From: Takifugu bimaculatus
Lineage: Eukaryota > Chordata > Actinopteri > Tetraodontiformes > Tetraodontidae
Direction of reading: 5' to 3'
Assembly (NCBI GenBank): GCA_004026145.2
Contig: CP034992.1
Location: 17,330,801 to 17,394,800 of the forward strand
DNA: 64,000 nt
Part shown: positions 33,291 through 45,608 of the stretch, piece after piece
Layout: the number at the start of each line of letters is the position of its first letter
How positions within the stretch are numbered: position 1 is the first letter of the stretch
Notes under the pieces: model-generated
Database searches by the model: none
What the model saw: only the letters and a program-made list of their open reading frames with translations
Told to the model about the DNA's origin: nothing
Program-made: the position numbers and the translations under genes

Positions 33291-36200
33291 CTAAAGCCGC
33301 TGACTTATTGCTGTTATTCTACGTGCACCTTATATAACAACATGTCACGGCTCATTTGAACTGTCGTTTATGCCGTTTGGTCTCGTTTGATCATCACATG
33401 AGGACCCGCATCCTTGGAGTTTCTTCTTTCTAGCTGACAAGTCAGAACATCTGTATCACCAACTCATTTGGCCGGAGGAAGAGTCATCGAGGAAGAACAA
33501 ATAAGCAGGAAAGGAGCCTAGAGGGAAAGGTTACGCAAGAGCGATGCCTCTTTCTGCTGCCTCCCTCTGAACCAACAAAGGACAATCCCGTTTATTACGT
33601 AACCGTTTAATACAAGCGAACACGTGTTGCTCTTTACATGGTAAAATGTGTTAAACACTTTTCATCAATATGTTTTACAACATGTGTTTGGCTTTGAAAT
33701 CCAGACCTTCAGGTTCCTCTTGTGTCAGAAGCTTTAATCAGATCGGCACCAGGACTTAAATGTCCCGTGCACGAATGCGTCCATGTGTTCTACACGTGTC
33801 TAATTTAGCTGGAGGCAGCAGTGAATCATGGGATCAGGAGTCTTCTGCAGCCTTTGTGTTAAAGCGTCCAAAGGCTGAAAAACGCCCAAACTGAGAATTT
33901 TCCTCCGCAAGAAGAAACTTTAAACGCAACTTTAAACTCTGACACTTGCTCAAAATCCTTTAGTTGCTAATTTGTCAAAGTAATGAATAACAAAGTATCA
34001 TGTTGACTTGGATTGAAACTGTGCCTCAGAGTCGGGACCGGCCTGTAAAAGCCTCCACGCGTTGGGGAAATAGCAACTGTAACCAGCTTTATACATCTAG
34101 CTGCTCATTTCTCAGCGCTCTTTCTACCAGACCAGGACGCCGATGACGCCTCCACGATGACGCAGCCACGATGACGCGGCCACGATGACGCGGCCACGAT
34201 GACGCGTCCACGCTCATTAACTGCCCCTTCTTGCAGCTTTGTTACGACGGCAGGAATGACAGCGTCCACTCGTGATGGAGTTAGCTTCAGGTTAGCTTCA
34301 GGTTCTTCCTGACGCCACCGACGTGGACAAAAGGAGGCTCGTCGTGTTTGACGTGCCATAAAGATCTGGTTACGATGGTCCACTTCACTTGAATTAATTG
34401 TCTAATGTTTTATTCTCAAGGATGCCGCAACAGTGTAGAACAAAAAGTCCTGGAAATGTTTCAGTTTGTATGAGATACGATGCAGAATCATTGTTTTTCT
34501 AAAATCCCGCTAAAACGGTTAGCAAAAGCTGTCATTTGGGGTTAATTCCATGATTTTAACAGGAAAATTAGATTCTTCTGAACTTCACAGGTCAGACTCA
34601 GGAGTGAGGGTGATCCGTGACCCCCCCGTTGGGGTCAGGGTTAGGCCAACGTGCACCTCGCTGCAGAAGAAGCTGCTGCCTTCAGGCCATCATCAGGTGC
34701 ACCTACATAAACACCCGGACAAGCGGGGCAACGGCAGCTCAGAGAGCCTTTACTCAACGCCGTAGTTTCACCTACAGCAAACATTCATGTTATATAACCT
34801 GCATCACGGCTCCTCTGGCTCCGCCCTCCTGTCAGACCACTCTGTCATTCACAGGAAATACCCCTGAAGGCCTCAACCTGTATTAAAACACACACCTGAA
34901 CGGGAGGAAGCAAATGTTCTGCCTCTCTCTGCTCGTCTGCCGGGAACAAGACACTTGAGCCCATCAGATGATTCTTTAAATATTATAAGAGATGACAGGA
35001 AGAGGTTAGATCCACACGGAGCTCAGCAGGGAAGTCACGTTGTTCTGACTGTGTGTGTTTTGTCTGCATCACACTGTGGGCTCCACAAAGCACAAAACAC
35101 TTTTCAAAGCTTGCAACACTAGAAATTCTGCCTCATGCTGGATGTTTGTCCACTAATTCAAAGCGTAGAAACACAAAGTGTCCACAGCACCGGTGAAACG
35201 CCCACGTGGAAGCAGATCCCCTGTAGATCGGTAAAAAAAGGCCTCCAACTGACCTGGTCCATGCAGGTTGTGGTCCACCTGCGGGCTCCTGCCTCGGCTC
35301 CTGTCTCTTCTGGAAGAACGTAGTAAGAACCTGAGGTCCCACCTTCATCGCCCAGCTTCCAGACCTTCCGTCTGCAGACCCTCTTCCGTCCTCTCTCCAT
35401 GGACACCGTGACAGAACCTTCAACCTTACCAGCTTTCCACCTTGTTCCCTGGACACACAGATCTGCCCCTACTCTCCTTTTCCAGCCTCTCCTCCCTCCT
35501 TCCTTACCAACATGCCTCCTTCGTCTCCTTTGACCCACAGCAGCAGCGGCCCCAGTGGCGGTGGTGGTTAACAGCCGATATGGCCTAATTCCCCTCCTGT
35601 GTTTCACCTGTGTCTAAGTGTGTCTTCCCCCCTTTGTGTCACTAACTGGTTCATCATTCCTGGCCGGTGCTCCCCTCTGGCTGTCAGTGCCGGCCGTCTG
35701 TGGAATGCAGCAGTGACATACGGCAACATCTGCTCCGCCAGAACAACATAGTTCAGATGAATAAGCTGTGGTTTCGACAGTTGAACCCAGGTTCTCGGGC
35801 GTGTAAAGGCAGGACTATTGTGATTGCATCCGAATTAAAACCAGACCATCGGGCACCGGTTGTTCCTGACAGCCTCAGAACCTGGTGTTCTATTTACATG
35901 ACGCCCCTCCTACAGCCAATAATATCTCTTCGCACCGGGCAAAAACCTTTCAATATAATATGGGGCGGATTGCGCAAGAAATCGAGGCGAGGCGATTGAT
36001 GGGGGGGGGGCGAGTGGTCGCGTCCCTGGGTTGGAACAGGAAATCCACAAATTTTGTCTGTGGAAACGGTTGAAATCGTATAGAACATAGTTGTTCGTCA
36101 CAGGCCGGTGGAGGAATATTTGCTTTTCAGTCATGTGATCGTGGCGCCGGCACCCTCGTGAACCAGCTCTAAAACTGGTTGCTTTGGCTCAGCTGACTGG

Positions 36201-37251
36201 TCCAAACGGATCACTGGTGCACAGCGCTGTCGACGCAGAAGCGCCTCTGGGTTTTTGCTGAGCTTTTTCATTATCATAAAATATTTAAATGATTAATGTC
36301 TCATTCAAATAAGGTTTCTGTAATGACAGTTGTTTTACGCAGTGTGGTTGCGGGTGCTACGCCCAGCCCGGAGGGCTCCTACTCTAGAAAAATGTCCTGC
36401 ATGGTTGAACCTGCTGGAAGAATAAAGCCTCCCCAGCATGAAGAGCAGCTCCGGAGGAGCTCAGACCTCCACCAGGCTCTCAATGGAACCAGCTCAAAGA
36501 AGAAGAAAGAACTCCTGAAACAACGAAGAGGAGCTGGATGGAGCAAAGCATCGGCCCGATATCCCTCCTAAACCCCCCACACAGGTCCAGCTGACACCTC
36601 GCCTTTAATGATCAAAGCCCCACAGCCTTGAGCTTTGGTAGATCAAAGGCCGAAGCCCCTCCAGAACATCACCCAAACGTAATCATTTGTTCCTTGGCCC
36701 ATTATCGTTTCATGGAATTTTCAGCGACATCTGGATGTCCCATGACCTCTTTGGTGGAGGTCATTGGTGCAGGTAGTGCAACAAACAGCGCCACCTATCG
36801 CCAACAGGTGGTGCTGCAGCACCCACCTCCCAGCACTCCTGGTTGTCCTGCAGCTGGCCAGTAAGAGAACCTGTTCCAGGCTAGAACCAGACCTCAAGGA
36901 TCCGCAGCAGAACCGTCACTTGGTCCTTTTGCAGGCTGAAGAAAAATGAACTAAATTCCAAATATAAAAATAAACAGAACAAAATCTGCAGGGATTTGAG
37001 ATGTTTTTCATGACACGTGTCCAAATGTCCAGAACTTTCAGCCGGTTCAATGAAATGATGGAGGGGCCACATTTCACCAGCCAGTGGGAGGCCAAAATGC
37101 ACCTTCTCACTCATTTGAAGACGTCACCTGACTCTCTGGTGTTCCACCTGAATGGTTAAAAACCTCCACACTTGTAGAGTTGTGAGGTCTAAAAGTAAAA
37201 TAAACCAGGCTGAGAGAAGTAGGTCTGACAGGTAATCAGCCTGTGCAGCTC

Positions 37252-37296
37252 CAGAGGTTCCTCAGAGGTTCCTCAGAGGTTCCTCAGAGGTTCCTC
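37252..37296 (+). repeat. 12-bp tandem repeat
   Basis: Nearly four copies of CAGAGGTTCCTC. Confidence 0.95.
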
Positions 37297-40200
37297 CCAG
37301 GAGAATCACCATCATGGCCTCTCCAACAGTTCACTGCTGCGTGACAACGGCTTCAGAAGAACACAGCTCTGTCCCAGAATGCATTGCCAAAACATGTCGC
37401 CTGCCTCGGGGACGGAGCGTCTTTGTGCAACAGTGATAATTACCATGATGACACTGTCAAAAGCTGCTTGGCAACAACACAAAAGCCTTCAGGAACTCCT
37501 TCAAAAATCTTTCGTTCTTTTGTGTTTCATGTTTCTGAAGAACCAAATGAAACCAAAAGAGAAGATTGTGGCTTCCAGACGTGGTGTCTGCATTAAAGAG
37601 GAAGGTGTTGAGCAAACACCAAAGGTCCTCCTGCTCCTGACAAACACATCCTGCTTTTTCTCTGTTTGCTCAGCCATAAAGCGCCCGTGGTGCCGTTGCC
37701 AGATGCACATCTGGATACGGTCCTGGTTCTTCACACGTGCTGGACTTCAGTGCTGTCACATGCTCGTTGACACTGTAGCTGAAACCTGTTGGAACAGAAA
37801 TTTCATTCCACAGAATGAATCAGCCACCGTCCATCAATCTTTAGATTTGATGTGACGATACAACGCGTGAGTCACATTAGCGGCGTGTTCCTCCTGTAGA
37901 CCCGTTGAGTCTTTGGTTGAACCTTTTCTCAACACTACGGGACGCCTCCTCTGCTCTCTACCTTGGATTGAAAGCTTTTATGTCTTCCAAAGATAACAGC
38001 TAACAAATGCTGCCCAGTTTATAGTTGTGTGCTTCACGCGACAGCTGCTGCGTCAGGACCAGCGTGACTGTTGGGTCTCTGTTCTCTGTTCCTCAGGATG
38101 CTTTGTTGCAGTTTACTGCTCCTCCCCGGCTGCTCAGAGGGGTCAGATGACGGCCGCTAATCTCTGGACGGCCTGCTGCTTGCTTATATGGGATTAAATG
38201 CTAACGTGCCTCCCTCGTGTACGACTCCCCCCCCCCCCAAACCCAAACCAACAAGTGGGTGAACTATGTGGTGTCGACCATTTGCCCCATTTTTGTTTGT
38301 TTAAAACTAGTTTTTTCCGTTTATTATTTACAGCAAGTGTAGCTTCCGGGTACGTTCGTTAGCAAGAATGTCCCATTTTAATGTAGAGACGACGTCCAAC
38401 ACTGCGGGCGGACTGGGATTTCTATAAGACATTTTATTAACAAATAGAAATCAGGCCATAAACAAAACAAGATTGAAACGCGTGTCTCGGTGAGCTTGAT
38501 TTGCAAGATATTTTCACAATGACGCGCATGTTGTGGGCAGGCCACAGCTGTCGTTGCCTCCCTGCCTGGCCTCGATGCTCTGCTGGAGGCAGCAGCCTCT
38601 AGGGCCCGGCTGGCGTGCACGCTGCCATCCAAAGTCCACCTGACAGGTATTAATACAACACAGCACACACATTCTTTTATTTGTGTTGGGGGCAGCCCTG
38701 AAGGTGGTGGGGTGAGCAGATTACAGCAGGTTAGGAGAAAATTCCAAAGGCTGTTCTACAATCAGACTCCGATCACATGACCTTAAGCAGATTAGACGTT
38801 TGAATTTCATTCAGTTAAAACCACACTTCTTTTTGTCCGTGAGAGGAGTGGCAGCATTTCAGATGCCACCTCTGCTCACATAAACCAGCAGGTTTTAAAA
38901 TGGAGCCTTTCTGATACGGGCCAACAGGCCGTTAAAGGGAGGGGCTTTATTTGAATCTGTTCGCCCATGATTAAACTGGTCAGCTTTAGGAATAGCTTTT
39001 CTTTCATTCCTGTCACTGAGGTCAGTTGTGGGCATCCTTTAACCTCCTAAACATGCTGCACAGCCTGGAACGGGAGCTGGACCTCCACGCCGCGGTGGCG
39101 TCACGCTCACGCAGGAGGAACGCTGCTGTTTTAAGAGGAAATCAGTCAAGTTAAATACAAAAACAATGGTTCTTTGTTAATGATTTATGTTGTGAACGTA
39201 GGGCAGCAGTTGGCAGAAGAGGAAGTCTGACAACGTTCGCTTTCTACTGTAAAGGAAGCGTTGAGGCTTCAGCTCGCTGCTGCCAGACACCATCAGGAGT
39301 GAAATCATGAAATCCCTTTCTTCTTCTCTTCTTCTTCTCTTCTTCTTCTCTTCTTTATGTTCTGCTGAGCCCCCTTCTGCAGAACGGAAGCCACCAGTTT
39401 TGTCATTTGCCGGCAGGTTTCTCCATAAATGTGCAGAACTGGTTTTCGTCTGCTTCCATCAGCTCCAGACACACCTTACCCTAATATTCAAATCAGCTTT
39501 CTCTCCCTTTAGAGAGGATGAACTCTGTGATCCAATTCAGAGAAGAAATGCACCAGGTTTAGGTTTAGTAGGTCCAAGGGGGGAAGGTAAAGGTGATCTT
39601 CCACATGCAGAAGCTTCTACCCTCACTGTGAGGGACGAGGGGACAGTCCTGACACCGTCATCACACCAGCCCCTTATTTTAAATACTACTGCCATGGCCA
39701 ATGGTTTTCATCTGCTTCTTCTTCTTCCATTTGAGATACGTGATGAAAAGAGCTGTTCCGGTGCACTTGTTATTATTATTATTATTCCATCACCTTTCAT
39801 CTGCAAAGGGATCCAAACTTTTGGCAGCATTTTTTGTGCCTACAGACTGACGTTCCTGCTCCCTCTTGTTCTATTTCTGTTCCATGTCATCTTCCTCACA
39901 GTTGCCTTTCGCTAAAAAAACTTCCTGGCAAGAACACTGTAGAATCATCATAAAAAAAGAAAGAATCTGTACATCTGTAGATGTTTTTTCTTTACAACTT
40001 CAGATTCATGAGTGAGCAGAAGTGTCATAAAAACTATCTTTTGAAAAATGTAATTTGACAACATCTTCGATGTGTCTCCATGTATTTATGTCCTGCGTTT
40101 GTTCTCTTGGTGCTTTTGAAACCCGTTGAACGGGTTCATATATATATTGCATATTTAAATAAGATGTACAGTACAGCGTTGATGGAGTGCTGCGTTCACG

Positions 40201-40423
40201 GTCTGCTCGTAATTTCCTCCTACGCTCCTTCGAGAACTACGCGACGTTTCTGCGATATAGTCACTTTATAGCGAGAAGCTTCAGCATTAGCTTCACCTTT
40301 GGGCCTTTCTTAGTAGACTACACACGGTACTCTGGTTTCCATCAACAGTCCAAAACCACGCACAGTCGGTTGAGTGGAGACTCGTAATTATCCCAGAGTG
40401 TGTTAGTGAGAAGTGTGTCGATG

Positions 40424-40495
40424 ACGACTGGGACAGGCTCCAGCACCCCCCCGACCCCCGTTAGAAATAAGCGAAAATAGATAGATGGATGAAGG
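40424..40495 (+). mobile_element. Dispersed repeat 3' tail (fish LINE-like)
   Basis: CTGGGACAGGCTCCAGCACC, then a C-rich stretch, then a TAAGCG motif and an ATAGATAGATGGATGA tail. This is the well-known 3' end of an abundant vertebrate retroelement with an (ATGG)n-type tail; the exact family is not assigned. Confidence 0.55.
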
Positions 40496-41212
40496 GATGA
40501 AACCCAAAGCGCCAGCGCCTCATCCAGGCGCGCCTCGCAGATTCCGAGCCTGCGAGCGGACCGTGAAGGCAGCAGACGCAGCTCCTGTTGCTCTGAGGAG
40601 GCCGGCCGGTGATTTTCCACTAACCGCGGATGCCGAATCACCCGCTTAAAAAAAGAGAAAAAACAGACAAAGGTCAGAAGGAGACGCGTTTAAAACCGCT
40701 CCAACGCCAGACGTTCAGCCCATAGTCTCCCTGGCAGGTGGACGCACGAGACGACACGGACAAGGGACACGACGCGCTCTGAGGACAATAAAGGACAAAT
40801 AGAAGAAAAAAGAGTCTCATCAGCCGAACAGGTAAGAACATCCTGAGCACACCTACAGAATTAGTGTTTCCATCTAAACCAGTCAGGACGTGGACGCACT
40901 TTCCTCGCCCTGACAATGAAATGATGGTGGTGATGATGATGATGATAATGAGGGTGTTTTTATTTTATTGCCAGTGTTGCTGTTCTGCTGCATCATTTAG
41001 GATTTAGACTCTAGAAAGACAACACGAGCTAAAAGACTTCAGGCACTCGATAAGAAAGGCTTCCGTAAAGTGCTTTTATCTTTTTCAGAATTTAGTTCCT
41101 TAATTTGACGCACGCACAAAATAAATGACATTTTTTTTGTGAGTGCGTGTGCGCGCGGACGTGCGCGCTTATGTGTTAATGCGAAACATGCATACAGAAA
41201 TGCAAATAAATT

Positions 41213-41251
<39 letters not shown>

Positions 41252-41830
41252 CTTTACCTAAATGATAACTGTCTCCTTTTCTGCTCAGGTAACTCCTGAT
41301 TAATAAAAAACGAGCCTCTTTACGTTTTTTAGTGATTCCTTTGTCAGACGCATCACATGAAGCGACACCACAGGAGTAATTGAGACATTTGTGCTTCTTC
41401 CACACGTCTCACCTGGTTCTGGTGCCTTGATGCTGCTCAACAAAATGGCCTCTCTTGTCTGTCTTAATATCTGCCTGTAAAACACGCGTTTCTCTTCCTG
41501 TCGTCACACTTCTGTCTCGCTGCTCGAATTTAAACATTTTGAAAATGTTTTAACACGTAACGACCTGTCTGATCCTGGGGGTCGATTAGCAAATGTCGGA
41601 AAACTCTGCGGGTCCGAGAGCGACACTCCCAAGGCTACGTTCTCAGGGGAACCACGCTAACGTGACTGCTCTTCAAGGTCCAGCAGAATCAACTGGACCT
41701 AAACGTTCTCAACACACTGTTTTGTTTTGGTTTGTCACAATCTTGAGTCGGTGCTCCTGCATCGCCCAACACACCTGTACCAGGTAAATTACAGAAAACT
41801 GATGATACGGTGCGAGAAGGGGGTGGCTGC

Positions 41831-41845
41831 AGCGCCCCCTGTTGG
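41831..41845 (-). promoter_or_regulatory. CTCF-like motif, full match
   Basis: Minus strand CCAACAGGGGGCGCT, matching every position of the CTCF core. It lies 2.4 kb upstream of the slc6a6 start codon. Confidence 0.5.
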
Positions 41846-44200
41846 CAGGAGACGCTGCCGTTCGTCTCAAACTACCAGTTTTCAACCACTTTGCCTCCAT
41901 TTATACTCTGAAGTAAAATACCAAGCAAAAGTGTGACTGAAGCAGCTCAACCATAGAGCTGAGATCAAAGAAGCCTCTCCGATAGGTTCTAACGGGTCTG
42001 GAGGCGGCCACATTAACCAATCCTGAGCTCAACAGTAGCAACAGCGTTGACGCCTTGGCCGAGGAGTTCCTAAAGTTCTCACGGCTCTGACAATGTTCCT
42101 TGACCTGTCAAGGTCATCGGTGGTGTGGGACCTAGGGATCTCCATGGTAACGCCCCTCCCTACAGCAGTGCTGCTGAGGCAGGTTTGTGTGTCCACAGAT
42201 AAGTCTGGCTGGGGTGGTACCTGACGGTCCGGTTTCCCTCATGTCCGGAGGGAGAGCCATGATTGACAACGTGTGCTGCCACCTGCTGGTTGTGCGGTTA
42301 AAAATGGCGGTTTGGAGCTTTGGCGGTTTGTGTTTTTGGTCATCGGTTCTTGGCTCTGGTGCTTCTTCAGCCCAGCTCCAAGTTGATACTTGCCTGGAAC
42401 GTGTTTTGGAATGGATTTGGAATCAGTTCGGCTGTTATGTGGTGAACAATGGATGTTTAGACTGGCACTAGCTCAGAACCAGTCCTGGAACCTCTTTGGT
42501 GATAAAGGGGAAGTCCAGACCCCGGAGGCCCATGGTGCCACTGATGCTGCTGCTAAGAACGGGACCACCGACTGTGGCTCAGGACCCATCTCCCATTGGT
42601 GGTGATCAACTCGTCACGCCCGCCGTCGGTTGTCTGGTGGCAAAATAACTCAAAGTTCTGAACAGAGTTCAATGAAACCTTCTGGAAATGATGATAGTGG
42701 GCCAAAGAAGAGGTGATTAAAGTTTGATGGTCCAGGTTCCAGAAGGACTTTGGCCTCTTCCCATGATCAGGGAGCTTTGATAATGGGAACAGCGTAGAGT
42801 AGCCTTGTAGTGCTACTGTCTGAACATGTGCGTGCACGCATCTGTGCATTAGAACTGATGAAGTTGGTTTTGTTGAACAAAGGAAGACAACTTGGATCTT
42901 CAAGGACCTGCTTGTTCTTCCTGGGCAGCTGAAGATGCGTCTGTTCTTCGTTGCTAGGTCAGATTTAAGACCGGTTTGATTTCCAGCCACCTGCTTATTT
43001 CCCATTTCCACATGAAAACCCTGAACACAGAAGAGCGACTTGGCGACGGCCTCCTGCCTCCTCCGGCTGCTCTGGGGACGCGCTGCGACTCTTTGGTTCT
43101 CACGGGTGGCAACGCTTTAATCACTTGGGCGTGACGGATAATTCGGTTCATGTTGTTTGTTTAATTTTAATTTTTTTAAAGCAATTACTTTCGATACCTC
43201 TAAAACATCAATCCCCCGGGCAAAGATAACGTTTGCTAATCATAAGCTCACAGCTTCTGTCTGGCTGAAGTTGGTTTGAGATTAGAGCGCCGTCAGAACG
43301 GCAGTTGGCAGCTGTGAAAGCAGCAAACATAATTTAAACGGAAACGGATCCATGTGCGAGAAGATGAGGCTAATGCTAATAGTGAAACCAACAACGCGAA
43401 TGGAATGGTCACCAGATCACGAGAGGGGAGGATGCGGCTCAGCCGAATCCAGTAGAATTCATGTCATCATGGAAAATCGATTGCGAAATATTCAAGAAAC
43501 AGGACTTTAGAAATTGGCAGAGGCTACTAAAGGAGTCGCTGTTGACGCAAGGCAGCTAAAACATTCAGGGAAATCAGATTTGAGTCTGATAAGGTGAAGG
43601 AGGAAAGAAGGGCGTGAATCTGACGTGATAAAGGGACGGGTGGTGGCTGGAAGTGAGGGGGAAAAAGGAGATTTTCCAGGGTCGGTGCAGTGGAAATCTA
43701 CAGGATCTTAAAATAGGAGCGCGCGTTACATAAGTGAGTGGAAGTGTGGAATGCTGAGCGAGCGCTGAAGTCACTCGTGACTTTCTGTCGTGCACAAACA
43801 ATCCACACACGTTCGCCTCCCCGAGCCGGTGGGGAGGTTCCCACTGGGGCTCCAGGAGGTCGCCAACGACCACCCTTCTCGCCGCAGAACCTTTCAGGTC
43901 TGCAGACCTTGACGCGCCTTCCACTTCCTGCTGCCAAAGCTCGCCGCGCCGTCATGTGACGCTCCTCGCGTGCACCCGCTCTGGTAGCAGAGCTGAAGGG
44001 GAAGAAAGGAGTTCCCTTTTAGGTGACTGCAGAGGGAAATTTGGACCTGGGTCTGTGAGCTCGAGCGCACACTTGATTAGTGACTGAATATTTGAGGTTC
44101 TGTTTCACCAGAATGACGGCTCAGACATTCCTCATCATCATCTTCATCAGGCTGGGAATGATGGCGATGAAGTAAATTATTTTTATTTATTTTTTTCAGA

Positions 44201-45534
44201 ATGCCTCAAAAAGAGAAACTTCAGTGCCTGAAAGACTTCCATAAAGACACTCTGAAGCCGTCTCCGGGTAAGAGCCCAGGAACCCGCCCCGAGGATGAGG
44301 CCGAGGGAAAACACCCCCAACGGGAGAAGTGGGCCAGCAAGTTGGACTTTGTTCTGTCCGTGGCCGGCGGCTTTGTTGGTTTAGGGAACGTGTGGCGTTT
44401 CCCGTACCTCTGCTATAAGAATGGTGGAGGTGAGCGTGAGTGGCCCAGCACATGCAGTGAATGGAAGATCTGTTCTCCAACACTCCTCTCCCCCCTCTAC
44501 GCAGGAGCATTTCTCATCCCGTACTTCATCTTCTTGTTTGGTGGAGGACTGCCTGTGTTCTTCCTGGAAGTGGCACTGGGCCAGTTCACCTCCGAGGGTG
44601 GCATCACCTGCTGGGAGAAGCTCTGCCCCATCTTCACTGGTAGGAAAAGACAAACGAGCTGGTTTTGAGTTTAACAAAGGTCTGAGGAAACATTTAATAA
44701 TTGATGGACCTTCTTGGTTAAAGAACTGACGTCTGTTACTGAGCTACTCTGGATTTCCTGTCTAACGCCCCCCCTCCCCAGATACCCTCCCACACACTCC
44801 AGACCTAATTCCCACTCTAACCTTACTTGGCCCCCGCCGCCTCCAGAAAAGCACTGTCGTTCCTCCCCTCTTAACGCGCTCCTCCCGTCTCCCTTCCTTC
44901 ATCTTCACACCTCCCCCTCTCCTCCTGCCCTCCACCAGCAAAATGAGGTTCATATATTCGAGTTCCTAAACCTGCACACAAACCTTTAGTTTAACCTCAC
45001 ATTTATTCATTTAATTATTTACTTTGTGGTTAGTTTCAATTCCACCTGATACACCCATTACCCACTCTCTCTCTCTCGATCTCGCTCTCTCACACACACA
45101 CACAAACAAGCAAGAGACTAAATGGTGTCCCACATCACATGTTGCTATGGCAACAGCACAGCAACACATCAGAGGAGATGGAGAGCTGCATAGATGTACT
45201 GATAAAGAGGAGGAGGAGGAATGGGGTGAAAGAACGGAAGGGAAGAAAAGAAAAGCGAGGAAGCCGACAGACGGCTGCTCCTGGACGCCAGTCGGCAGGA
45301 CGAGAACAAACCTCCCCGAGCACGGGTGGTGGATGGCGACTAAACGGCTGAGAACTCAGATGCTTAATAACACATAATGATGAATAAATAATAATAAACA
45401 CACACGTTGGTCTCAGGACAGGTTGGTTTTATCCTTAAGGTTCCACTGTTTGTCCCCCCGGCCCCGGGGGGCGTGTACTTGTGCGTGCATGTGCATGACC
45501 AGTGATGTTGAAGGACATTCATTTGGCTGAACGG

Positions 45535-45608
<74 letters not shown>

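Larger units (their letters stand above)
33291..44199. other. Gene-poor region upstream of slc6a6
   Basis: Eleven kilobases without a recognised coding exon. It must hold the untranslated first exon(s) and promoter of slc6a6, because the start codon lies one base after an acceptor, but I cannot place them. Contents: GATGACGCGGCCAC repeat at about 34140-34205, a 12-bp repeat at 37252-37296, a dispersed-repeat tail at 40424-40495, (CA)n at 41214-41250, a strong CTCF-like motif at 41831-41845, and an anonymous 202-codon plus-strand frame at 39307-39915 that starts with a hydrophobic stretch but has CT-repeat-driven composition. Confidence 0.6.

Noticed and set aside
35158..35607. 149-codon minus-strand Arg-rich frame
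   Set aside because: No recognisable domain; Arg-rich part arises from CT-rich plus-strand sequence. A retroelement origin was considered but no protein motif supports it.
38378..38668. Stop-free, GC-rich stretch readable on both strands (for example ASLPGLDALLEAAASRARLA on plus)
   Set aside because: Considered as an exon, but no clear acceptor, no recognised family, and the minus-strand frame is equally open.
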